From assembly GCA_026129405.1 (NCBI GenBank), contig JAHCID010000003.1, positions 62,001 to 126,000 on the forward strand: DNA of 64,000 bases, in the 5' to 3' direction. Each line of letters starts with the position of its first letter. Position 1 is the stretch's first letter. The notes beneath the pieces are model-generated. The model worked only from the letters and a program-made list of their open reading frames with translations. It searched no databases and was not told the DNA's origin. Made by a program: the position numbers and the translations under genes. Shown here piece after piece: positions 29,442 to 37,641 of this stretch. The stretch is from a bacterium. GTDB taxonomy: Bacteria > Desulfobacterota > Binatia > DP-6.

Positions 29442-31212
29442 CCGGTCTCGAGGGCGTCGAGCGCCGCCGTCCAGGCGGCGCGGTGTGCGGCGAGGCTCGC
29501 GGCGCGGGCGATGCGCAGCGCCAGCACGGTCGTCTGCGGCGCGCCGAGCGCGGCGTGCAGCGCAGGCGCGAGCCCGGCCGGATCGTCGATGGGCACGAAG
29601 CGCGCGCCGTACATGGCGACGGCGGGTGCCAGGTCGAGACCGTGCGGGGTCACGAAGAGCTCCTCGTAGCGGCCGGCGGCGGCGGCGACGGGGAGGTGAT
29701 CGAAGATGCCGCCGCCGTCGTTGTCGAGCACGACGAAGACGGCGCGCACGCCGTGCCGGCGCACCGCGAGGAGCCCGCCGAGGTCGTGGAGGAAGGTCAG
29801 ATCGCCGCACAGGCCGACGGTCGGCACGCCGGCGGCCGCGGCGGCGCCGAGCACCGAGGAGACGAAGCCGTCGATGCCGTTGGCGCCGCGGTTCGCGAGC
29901 ACGCGTACGGGCGGCGCGTCGGCGGGCCAGAACCAGTCGAGCGCGCGGATCGCCAGGCTGTTGCCGGCGTAGAGCTGCGCCTCGGCCGGCAGCGCCGCCG
30001 CCAGGGCCGCGACGGCATGGGCCTCGAAAGGCGGCGCGCCGGCGACGCTCCGAACGCTTGCTGCGCCCGGCGGCGGCGCCAGCGCGCCCTCGCGCGTTCC
30101 GGCAGGCGGGGATCGACATGGCGCCCGGGCAGCCGCGTCGCGAGCCCACCGACAGCTCGCCGCCAGAAGGCGCCGCGGAGGACGTGCGACACGACGCCGG
30201 CCGGCTCCGGCCACGCCCCGCTGGCGTCGAGCAGCAGGTGCGCGACGTCGTCGCGCTGCGCGAGCCAGGCGAGCGGCGGCGTCGGCGGCAGCCCGAGACG
30301 CACGATGGCGTCGACCTCGCCGGCGAGGCGGCGGTCACGGAGGATGACGTCGTGCGCGTCGACGACATGCGGTGCGAGCGGCGGACGGCGCAGGTTCGAG
30401 GCGGCCTCGGCGAGGACGGGCGCGCCGAGCGCGGCGGCGAGCGCGGCGACCGTGGCGGGCAGCGCCGGATCGGCGTCGTCGAGCGGTCAGCGACGTGACA
30501 GGCGGGCGGCGCGCCGGCGAGCGCCAGCGGCGGCGCCGTCGACGGCGCCAGGATCGGGCGGATCGGGCAGCGGCGCGATGCGCGTCCACGGGCCGTCACG
30601 CCGCGGCCGCGGGCGGCGCAGGGCGCGGCGGCGACAGGCGCGGCGAGCGGGCGCCGGGCGTCTGCGAGGAGCGGCTCCGTAGGGAGTTCGATCGGACGGT
30701 GCAGCCGGACGTCCCACCAGCGGCAACGACGCGGCGACAGTGCGAGCGTAAACCACAAGATGGACCGCCGTCGCGTCGAGCGGGCCCAGCTCGAAGAACC
30801 AGCGCACGTGCGTGCCGAAGAGGCGTACCTGGTCGATCGTCTGCGGCGCGGCGGCGTCGCGCAGCTCGGGCGGACGGTCGGCGGTGCACACGACGAGCGG
30901 CACCCCGGCGTGGAACGCCTCGACCACCGCAGGCAGGAGATTCGCCGCGGCCGTGCCCGACGTGCAGCACACGAGCACCGGCCGGCGCGTCGCGCGGGCG
31001 AGCCCGAGCGCGAAGAAGCCCGCGGCGCGCTCGTCGACGTGCGACCAGACGCGCAGCCCGGGATGCGCGCCGCACGCCAGCGCCAGCGGCGCCGAGCGGC
31101 TGCCCGGCGCGACCACCGCATCGCGCACGCCGGCGCGGGCGAGCTCGTCGACCAGCACGGTCGCGCCGGCGCAGCTCGGGTCGGCGTCGTCGACGTGGGC
31201 CGCGCTCGTCAT
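29438..31212 (-). pseudogene. menD: SEPHCHC synthase (MenD), frameshifted
   Basis: MenD is the ThDP-dependent enzyme that adds 2-oxoglutarate to isochorismate. The N-terminal part (TVLVDELARAGVRDAVVAPG, SRSAPLALACGAH, RPVLVCCTSGTAAANLLPAV, TADRPPELRDA) is clean from ATG 31212 to about 30740. The C-terminal third is clean from about 30050, including GANGIDGFVSS, TVGLCGDLTFLHDLGG and the ThDP motif VLDNDGGGIFDHLP. The middle (roughly 30060-30740) changes frame several times. The span of 1775 bp suits a 590-residue enzyme. Both ends show 4-bp overlaps with menF and menH. Confidence 0.78.
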
Positions 31213-32476
31213 GGCTCCACGAGCGCCGCCAGCAGCGGGCGCAGCTTGAGGCGCGTCTCCTCGAGCTCGGCCTCGGGGTCGGAGCCGGCGACGATGCCCG
31301 CGCCGGCATAGAGCGTCGCCCGGCGGCCGCGGAGGAGCGCGCAGCGCAGCGGCACGACCGTCTCGCCGTCGCCCGACGCGTCGAGCCAGCCGACGCCGCC
31401 GGCGTACCAGCCGCGCGCGAGCCGCTCGCGGACCGCGAAACCTCCGCGCGCGGCTTCGCGTCAGGCACGCCGCAGACGGCGGGCGTCAGGTGCAGCGCGG
31501 CCTGCCTCGAAACAGACCGCGGCCCGGCCGCAGCGTCCCGGAAAGCGGCGTGCGCAGGTGCTGCGCCTCGCCGGCGGCGACGACCATGGGCTCCGCAGGC
31601 CCGGCGAGGTCGCGGGTGAGGGGCGCCAGGCGCGCGCGGAGCGCGTCGACCACGAAGGCGTGCTCGGCCCGCTCCTTCGTGCTGGCGAGGAGCGCGGCCG
31701 GCGCGGCGCCGCGGGCGGCGGTGCCGGCGACGGCCGCGGTCTCGATGCGGCCCCGGTATACGCGCGCGAGGCGCTCGGGCGTCGCGCCGACGAACCACGT
31801 CCCGCCGTGGGCGACGCCGAACGTCGTACACTCGGGATGCGCGGCCCGCAGGCGCGCGAGGACGCGCAGTGGGACGAGGGGCGCGTCGGCGGTGACGCTG
31901 ACGGCGCGGGCGAGGACGAGCTTCTCGAGCCGGCCGGCGGCGACGTCGACGAGGGTACGGGCGACACGCCGTCGCCAGACGGCCGGCGCGGCGGCGGCGG
32001 CGATGCGCCACTGTCGCGCCGCCGTCGCCGGCGGCACCGGTGCGGCGAGGGCCGGCTGCGCCTCGGCGAGCAGGGCCCGGGCCATGTCCGGGCGTCTCGG
32101 CGAGGGCCACGAGGCGCGTCGTGCCGGCGCCGCACGGGGCGGCGCAACCGTGAGGGCGGCGGCGGGAAAGCCGCGCCAGGCGCCGGTGGGCGCCGCGTCG
32201 GCAGGCGTGGCCACCGACCACAGGGCGTCGTCGGGCAGCGGCGTCGCGCGGCGCCTGGGCGGCGAGGTGGCGGCGGCGCGGACCGGCCGCGGCTCCAACG
32301 CGACGGCGGCGCCGACGGCTTTGCGGCAGATCGCGGTCGGCGGCGGGCTGGGCGAAGAACATCCGCGGCGCGCGCGGGTGGGCTGCGAAGAGCCGCAGCG
32401 GGTCGACGTCGTCGGGCAGCGCGGCGCTGGCACCGGCGAGCGGCGGGGTGGCGGCGCTGCGGGCGGCGAGGCTCAC
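31209..32476 (-). pseudogene. menF: isochorismate synthase (MenF), frameshifted
   Basis: MenF converts chorismate to isochorismate, the first committed step. The gene starts at GTG 32476 inside the menG stop. Its chorismate-binding core is clear in one frame: RLEKLVLARAVSVTA, TFGVAHGGTWFVGATPERLARV, ASTKERAEHAFVVDALRARL. The final block GWYAGGVGWLDASGDGE, then TLYAGAGIVAGSDPEAE, is in another frame and ends at the stop at 31209, overlapping menD. Breaks lie near 31440-31500 and in the N-terminal third. Total span is about 422 codons, slightly short. Confidence 0.75.
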
Positions 32477-33183
32477 GCGTCGGCCCGTACGGCGCGCAGC
32501 AGCTGCACCGCGCCGAAGCCGAGCGACTCCACGGTGACGCCGACGAAGCCCGCGTCGCGCACGAGATGGCGCAGCGTCGGGGGCGGCGGCAGGTACGCGG
32601 CGGAGCGCGGCAGGTAGGCGTAGGCCGCACGCTCGGCGAGCAGCGCGCCGATCCACGGTACGAGACGGTCGAAGTAGAGACGGTGGACGAGGCGCGGCAG
32701 CGCGTGCGGCGGCGTCGCGACCTCGAGCACGACGAGCCGGCCGCCGGGGCGCAGGACGCGGGCGGCCTCGGCGAGCACCGGCGGGATGGCGGCGAAGTTG
32801 CGCAGCGCGAAGCCGCAGGTGACCGCGGCGGCGACGCCCGTGGCGAGCGGGAGCCGCGCGGCGTCGCCGCGGACCAGCGCGGCGCACGCCGCGGGTGCGG
32901 GCGCGGGCCAGCATGCCAGCTGAAAAGTCGCGCCGACGCTGCGTGCGCCACTGACAGCAGCCCGAGCGCGGCGAAGGTCGCCGGTGCGCAGGCGACGTCG
33001 ACCTGACGTCGCGCCGCGCCGCACCGCGGCCGCGGCCAGCGCGCGGCGCCGCCAGCCGCGGTCGAGGCCCCAGGTGAGGACGGCGTTCAGGCGATCGTAG
33101 CGCGGCGCGATGCGGTCGAACATCGCGCGCACGTGCGCGGCCTTGTGCTCCGGCGGCGGGAGCGGGTCGGCGCCTAGCGCCAC
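32473..33183 (-). CDS. menG: demethylmenaquinone methyltransferase (MenG/UbiE), internally frameshifted
   Basis: A single 236-codon frame runs from GTG 33183 to the stop at 32473, but its middle is wrong. The N-terminal VRAMFDRIAPRYDRLNAVLTWGLDRGWRRRA and C-terminal LVRGDAARLPLATG, TCGFALRNF, VLRPGGRLVVLEVATPP are typical UbiE. The SAM motif (expected as VDVACGTGDLA and then VDFSAGMLARAR) appears only if bases are restored at about 32980 and 32925. For example, the DNA there reads TGCGCACC where TGCGGCACC would keep the motif. Two or more indels thus cancel out. The gene methylates the final quinone. Its GTG lies inside the 3' end of merR (10-bp overlap). Confidence 0.75.
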   Translation of the reverse strand: MALGADPLPPPEHKAAHVRAMFDRIAPRYDRLNAVLTWGLDRGWRRRALAAAAVRRGATSGRRRLRTGDLRRARAAVSGARSVGATFQLACWPAPAPAACAALVRGDAARLPLATGVAAAVTCGFALRNFAAIPPVLAEAARVLRPGGRLVVLEVATPPHALPRLVHRLYFDRLVPWIGALLAERAAYAYLPRSAAYLPPPPTLRHLVRDAGFVGVTVESLGFGAVQLLRAVRADA

Positions 33184-33923
33184 GCCACCTCCAGGCGGCC
33201 TTCCATCGTCGCCCGCAGGGCGTGGCGCAGGCCGTGCGCGTCGCCGCGCGCTTCGAGGCGGGCGAACGCGCGGGCCACCAGGGTGCGGTGGAAGTGGTGG
33301 GCGACCAGCGCCGTCACCGCCGGCAGGAGGCGGCGGAAGGCGTCGACCACCTCGTCGGGGTCGCGCTCGGCGCCGTCGCGGCCGCGGCGGACGTGCTCGT
33401 CGAAGAGCTCGATGGCACGGTCGACCACCTCGCGCGCGTTCTCGGATTGGCGGATGGCGAGCCCGAGGAGCTCGGCGAGCGGCAAGCCTTCGTCGAGGAG
33501 GCGTAGCGCGTTGCGGGCCAGCTCGACGTCGACCTCCGAGTAGGGGGCGCGGCCGCCGGCGGATACGGGCTCGACGATGCCCGCGTTCTCGACCGCGGTG
33601 ACGAGGGCCTCGGGCACGCCCGCTTCGGCGGCGAGCTCGCCGCGGGTCATGGTGCGCGTGCCGCGCTGCTCGCCGAGCGCCCGCCGCAGGGCGGCGGCGG
33701 TACGGGCGGCGCCGGGCTCGAGCATGCGGCGGATCACGGCGAGCGGGACGCCGTCGGCCTGGAGCTGCTTGATGCGCCGCAGGCGCTTCAGATGGCTCTC
33801 GCCGTAGACCGCGTGACGCCCGACGCGCCGGGGCGGCGGGAGGAGGCGCTGCGCCTGGTAGAAGCGGATGGTGTCGACGCTGATGCCCGCGGCCCGGGCC
33901 AGCGCCTCGACTCGGTAGTCCAC
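33174..33923 (-). CDS. MerR-family transcriptional regulator heading the menaquinone operon
   Basis: The 249-residue protein begins with a classic MerR winged helix (YRVEALARAAGISVDTIRFYQ, then VYGESHLKRLRRIKQLQADG). After about residue 85 a second winged-helix-like segment follows (MTRGELAAEAGVPEALVTAVENAGIVEP), and then a helical C-terminal domain rather than a metal-binding loop. No Cys cluster is present, so an organic ligand or redox cue is more likely than a metal. The GTG start at 33923 fits the conserved N-terminus. It overlaps menG by 10 bp and probably controls its own operon through the palindrome at 33935-33950. Confidence 0.9.
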   Translation of the reverse strand: MDYRVEALARAAGISVDTIRFYQAQRLLPPPRRVGRHAVYGESHLKRLRRIKQLQADGVPLAVIRRMLEPGAARTAAALRRALGEQRGTRTMTRGELAAEAGVPEALVTAVENAGIVEPVSAGGRAPYSEVDVELARNALRLLDEGLPLAELLGLAIRQSENAREVVDRAIELFDEHVRRGRDGAERDPDEVVDAFRRLLPAVTALVAHHFHRTLVARAFARLEARGDAHGLRHALRATMEGRLEVAWR

Positions 33924-33928
33924 GTGAC

Positions 33929-33960
33929 GACTCTATGAGTGTTCACTCATGACGAGTCAA
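33929..33960 (-). promoter_or_regulatory. MerR-type promoter/operator of the merR-men operon
   Basis: Reading leftward, a TTGACT -35 box (33955-33960) and a TAGAGT -10-like box (33930-33935) are 19 bp apart, the long spacing typical of MerR-activated promoters. Between them lies the palindrome ATGAGTG-TT-CACTCAT (33935-33950), flanked by outer arms GACTC (33929-33933) and GAGTC (33954-33958). The -10 box ends only 6 bases before the GTG start of merR, so transcription would begin at or next to the start codon. It also lies 52 bp or more upstream of the divergent sugar dehydrogenase gene. Confidence 0.65.
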
Positions 33961-34011
33961 ACGCGCTGCCGGGGCGACGCCCGGCGGGGGCCGTGCTATG
34001 GTCGGCGACGC

Positions 34012-35508
34012 ATGTCGCGCCTCCTCGTCCTCGGCGCGCTCGGGCTCGCGGTAGGCGTCGGCTGCGCGCTGCTGCCTGAGCGCTACGCGATGAACGTTCC
34101 GGTCGCGAACCTCCTGTGGGGCGGCGGCATCGAGGCGCCCAGCGAGGCGGTGGTGCGCCGCCGCCTGCAGGTCCCGCCCGGGTTCTCGGTCGCGCTGTGG
34201 GCCGACGAGGTGCCGAACGCGCGCCTGCTCCGCGTCACCGAGACGGGCGATCTCCTCGTCAGCCAGCCGCGCCGCGGCCAGGTGACGCTGCTCGAGCGCG
34301 ACGCCGACGGCGACGGCCGCGCCGACGGGCGCCGCGTCGTGCTCGAGGGTCTCGATCGCCCGCACGGCCTCGCGCTCCACGACGGCTGGCTCTGGGTCGC
34401 CGAGACGGGCGCCGTCGGCCGCATTCGCTTCGACGCCGCGACCCGCGCCACGAGCGGCGCGTTCGAGCGCGTCGTCACCGGCCTGCCGGCGGGCGGCAAC
34501 CACTGGACGCGCACCATCGGCGTCGGCCCGGACGGCTGGCTCTACGTCTCGATCGGATCGTCCTGCAACGTGTGCGTCGAGCAGGATCCGCGGCGCGCGG
34601 CGATCGTGCGCTACCGGCTCGACGGCAGCGGCGAGGAGATCTTCGCATCCGGCCTGCGCAACGCGGTCGGCTTCGACTGGCACCCGCAGACGCGGCAGCT
34701 GTGGGCGACCGACAATGGCCGCGACCTCCTCGGCGACGACTTCCCGCCCTGCGAGCTGAACCAGGTGCGCGCCGGCGGCTTCTACGGCTGGCCCTACGCC
34801 AACGGCGCCCGCGTGCCGGATCCGGACTACGGCCGGGGCGAGGAGGCGCGCATCGCGGCGTCGATTCCGCCCGCGCACGACTTCCGCGCCCACAACGCGC
34901 CGCTCGGCATGACCTTCGTGCGCGGCGACGGGCTGCCCGCGGCGTATCGTCACGCCGCGCTCGCCGCGCTGCACGGCTCGTGGAACCGCACGCGCAAGGA
35001 CGGCTACAAGGTCGTCTCGCTGCACTGGCAGGACGACGGCAGCATCGCCGAGCGCGACTTCCTGTGGGGCTTCCTCGCCGACGAGGACGTCATCGGCCGC
35101 CCGGTCGACGTCGCCGAGGGAGCGGACGGCGCGCTCTACGTGTCGGACGACTATGCCGGCGCGATCTGGCGGGTCGCGTACGGGGACGCGGCCGCGGCGC
35201 CGGCGCCGGCTGCGCCGGCCGCGGCGCCGCCGCCCGACGCGGGTCTCGAGGCGCTGCCCGCGGCGGAGCGGACGGCGCTGGCGGAGCGCGGGACGACCCT
35301 CTTCCGTGACCTCGGCTGCGCCACTTGTCACCCGGCGGCGGGCGCGAGGGGGACGGCGCTGATCCCGCTCGCGCACCTGCGCGCGCGCTGGACGGTCGAC
35401 CGGCTGGTCGAGTTCTTCGCCGCGCCGACGCCGCCGATGCCCGCCGTCGATCGCCCGGCCGCCGAGCGGCGCGCGCTCGCGGTGCACGTGCTGACGCAGT
35501 ACCCGTGA
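34012..35508 (+). CDS. PQQ-dependent sugar dehydrogenase-like protein with C-terminal cytochrome c
   Basis: The 498-residue exported protein starts with a signal segment (LLVLGALGLAVGVGCALL; the lipobox is weak). A six-bladed beta-propeller of the soluble glucose/sorbosone dehydrogenase type (about residues 55-395) follows, including LQVPPGFSVALWADEVPNAR, GLDRPHGLALHDGWLWVAE, HWTRTIGVGPDGWLYVSIGS and GSWNRTRKDGYKVV. An Ala/Pro linker leads to a C-terminal cytochrome c domain with heme site CATCH. It would oxidise a sugar or alcohol in the periplasm and pass electrons to its own heme. Its stop overlaps the GTG of the TonB receptor gene by 4 bp, pointing to uptake of the substrate or of PQQ. 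Confidence 0.88.
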   Translation: MSRLLVLGALGLAVGVGCALLPERYAMNVPVANLLWGGGIEAPSEAVVRRRLQVPPGFSVALWADEVPNARLLRVTETGDLLVSQPRRGQVTLLERDADGDGRADGRRVVLEGLDRPHGLALHDGWLWVAETGAVGRIRFDAATRATSGAFERVVTGLPAGGNHWTRTIGVGPDGWLYVSIGSSCNVCVEQDPRRAAIVRYRLDGSGEEIFASGLRNAVGFDWHPQTRQLWATDNGRDLLGDDFPPCELNQVRAGGFYGWPYANGARVPDPDYGRGEEARIAASIPPAHDFRAHNAPLGMTFVRGDGLPAAYRHAALAALHGSWNRTRKDGYKVVSLHWQDDGSIAERDFLWGFLADEDVIGRPVDVAEGADGALYVSDDYAGAIWRVAYGDAAAAPAPAAPAAAPPPDAGLEALPAAERTALAERGTTLFRDLGCATCHPAAGARGTALIPLAHLRARWTVDRLVEFFAAPTPPMPAVDRPAAERRALAVHVLTQYP

Positions 35509-37577
35509 GAGCGCTCGCGCGCGCCGCGCTGGCGGCCGTGCTGCTCCTCGGCGCGGCGACGGCCGTCGCGCAGCCCGGCGAGGGGGCGGCGCTCCCCGAG
35601 CTCGTGGTCGAGGCCGATCGCCTGCCGCCCGGCACCGCGCCCGGCGCGAGCGTCCGGGTCCTCGACCGCGCGACGCTCGACGCCGCGCCGGTGCTCACGG
35701 TCGACGATGCGCTCCTCCCGGTGCCCGGCTTCCAGCTCTTCCGGCGCCAGTCGAGCCTGGTGGCGAATCCGACCTCGCAGGGCGTGTCGCTGCGCGGGCT
35801 CGGGGCGAGCGGCACCAGCCGCACGCTGGTCCTCCTCGACGGCGTCCCGCTGAACGACCCGTTCGGGGGCTGGGTGCCGTGGAACCGCGTGTCGCTCGAG
35901 GGCCTCGAGCGCATCGACGTGATCCGCGGCCCGGCGGCGGCGCCGTGGGGCAACCTCGCCATGGGCGGCGTCGTCTCGCTCGTCACCGCCAGGCCCGAGT
36001 CGCGTGCGGGCGGCGCGGTGGTCGAGGGCGGCACGCACGACACGGTGCGCGCCGACGGCTGGGCGACGGATCGGCAGGGGAGCGTCGGGCTCGGCGTCGG
36101 CGGCGGCTGGCTCGCGACCGGCGGATGGCCGATCGTGCGGGCGGATCAGCGCGGCGCCATCGACGTACCGGCCGGCTCCGCCCGCGGCGTGCTCGACACG
36201 CGCGCCGAGTGGACGCCGCCCGAGGGCGCGCGGTTCCACGCCCGCGCCAACCTGTTCGACGAGACGCGCGACAACGGCACCCCGCTCACCGGCAACGACA
36301 GCCGCGCCGCCGACGTCGCGGCGGGCGTGCGCTGGCGCGCCTTCGGCGGCGACGGGGCGGTGCAGGCGTTCGGCAAGCTCGGCCGTTTCGCGAGCACGTT
36401 CTCGAGCCAGGGCGCGGATCGCCGCAGCGAGCAGCCGGCGTCGGACCAGTTCGACGTGCCGAGCAGCGCCGCCGGCGCCGCCGCCACGTGGTGGGGCGCC
36501 GCCGGGCCGCACGCGATCGGCGCCGGCACCGACGTCTACTGGATCGACGGCGCCAGCAACGAGGACGGCCGCTTCGTCGACGGCCGCTTCACCCGCCGGC
36601 GCGCGGCCGGCAGCGAGGAGCTGTTCGCCGGCGCCTGGGCGCAGGGCACGGCGGCCCTGCACCCGCGTCTCGCGGCGACGCTCGGCCTGCGACTCGACGG
36701 CTGGCGGACGGCGAACGGCTTTCGCCGCGAGCGCGACCTCACCGCCGGCGCGGCGCTGCGCGACGATGCGCTGCCGTCGCGCCACGCCGTGCTCGCGAGC
36801 CCGAGCCTCCTCGTGCGCTGGACGCTCGACGACGGCTGGGCGCTGCGCGGCGGCGCGTCGCGCGGCTGGCGCGCGCCGACGGTGAACGAGCTGGTGCGCG
36901 GCTTCCGCGTGCGCAACGACGTCACCGAGCCGAACCCGGACCTCGACCCCGAGGTGCTGACCGGCGGCGAGGTCGGCGTCGAGCGGCTCGGCGCGCGCTG
37001 GAGCGGCGTGGTGACGGCGTACTGGAGCGTCGTCGACGACCCGATCGCGAACGTCACCGTCGGCCGTGGCCCCGGCGACGTCGTCCCGTGCGGCTTCGTG
37101 CCGGCGGGCGGCGTCTGCCGCCAGCGCATGAACCTCGGCCGCAGCCGCGTACGCGGCGTCGAGGCCGAGGGCGAGGTCGCGCTGTGGCGCGAGCTGCACC
37201 TCACCCTGGGCGGCCTCTACGCCGACGCCGTGATCGTCGACGGCGGTCCGGCGCCGGGGCTCGACGGCAGGCGGCCGGCCCAGGTGCCGCAGCTCGAGGG
37301 CAGCACGGGGCTGCGCTGGGCGCCGGCGCGCGGCCTGCAGGCGGCGGTGCAGGTGCGCTACGGCGGCCTCCAGTACGAGGACGACGGCAACACGTTGCCG
37401 CTCGGCGGCTACGCCACCATGGACGTGCGGCTCGGCTGGCGCTTCGGGCGCTTCGAGGCCTTCGTCGCGGTCGACAACGCGCTCGACCGCACGTATCTCG
37501 TCGGCCGCTCGGCCGACGGCCTCGAGACCATCGGCATGCCGCTGCTCGCACATGGCGGGCTGCGGGCGCGGTTCTGA
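35505..37577 (+). CDS. TonB-dependent outer-membrane receptor
   Basis: The 690-residue protein has a signal peptide ending in AVAQ, a plug domain (VLTVDDALLPVPGFQLFRR, SLRGLGASGTSRTLVLLDGV, RIDVIRGPAAAPWGNLAMGG) and a beta-barrel that ends in a C-terminal aromatic residue (GGLRARF). Barrel signatures include RGWRAPTVNELVRGFRVRN and NLGRSRVRGVEAEGEV. The DNA start is GTG 35505, overlapping the dehydrogenase stop. It would import a scarce nutrient across the outer membrane; the ligand is not clear. Pairing with a PQQ-type dehydrogenase makes PQQ or a sugar derivative an option. No clear TonB box was identified. Confidence 0.92.
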   Translation: MRALARAALAAVLLLGAATAVAQPGEGAALPELVVEADRLPPGTAPGASVRVLDRATLDAAPVLTVDDALLPVPGFQLFRRQSSLVANPTSQGVSLRGLGASGTSRTLVLLDGVPLNDPFGGWVPWNRVSLEGLERIDVIRGPAAAPWGNLAMGGVVSLVTARPESRAGGAVVEGGTHDTVRADGWATDRQGSVGLGVGGGWLATGGWPIVRADQRGAIDVPAGSARGVLDTRAEWTPPEGARFHARANLFDETRDNGTPLTGNDSRAADVAAGVRWRAFGGDGAVQAFGKLGRFASTFSSQGADRRSEQPASDQFDVPSSAAGAAATWWGAAGPHAIGAGTDVYWIDGASNEDGRFVDGRFTRRRAAGSEELFAGAWAQGTAALHPRLAATLGLRLDGWRTANGFRRERDLTAGAALRDDALPSRHAVLASPSLLVRWTLDDGWALRGGASRGWRAPTVNELVRGFRVRNDVTEPNPDLDPEVLTGGEVGVERLGARWSGVVTAYWSVVDDPIANVTVGRGPGDVVPCGFVPAGGVCRQRMNLGRSRVRGVEAEGEVALWRELHLTLGGLYADAVIVDGGPAPGLDGRRPAQVPQLEGSTGLRWAPARGLQAAVQVRYGGLQYEDDGNTLPLGGYATMDVRLGWRFGRFEAFVAVDNALDRTYLVGRSADGLETIGMPLLAHGGLRARF

Positions 37578-37641
37578 GGTCGTCTGGCGCGGCGGGCGTG
37601 GTTTCGCCGCCCGTGGCGGCTCTGCTACATCCGGGCGGATC

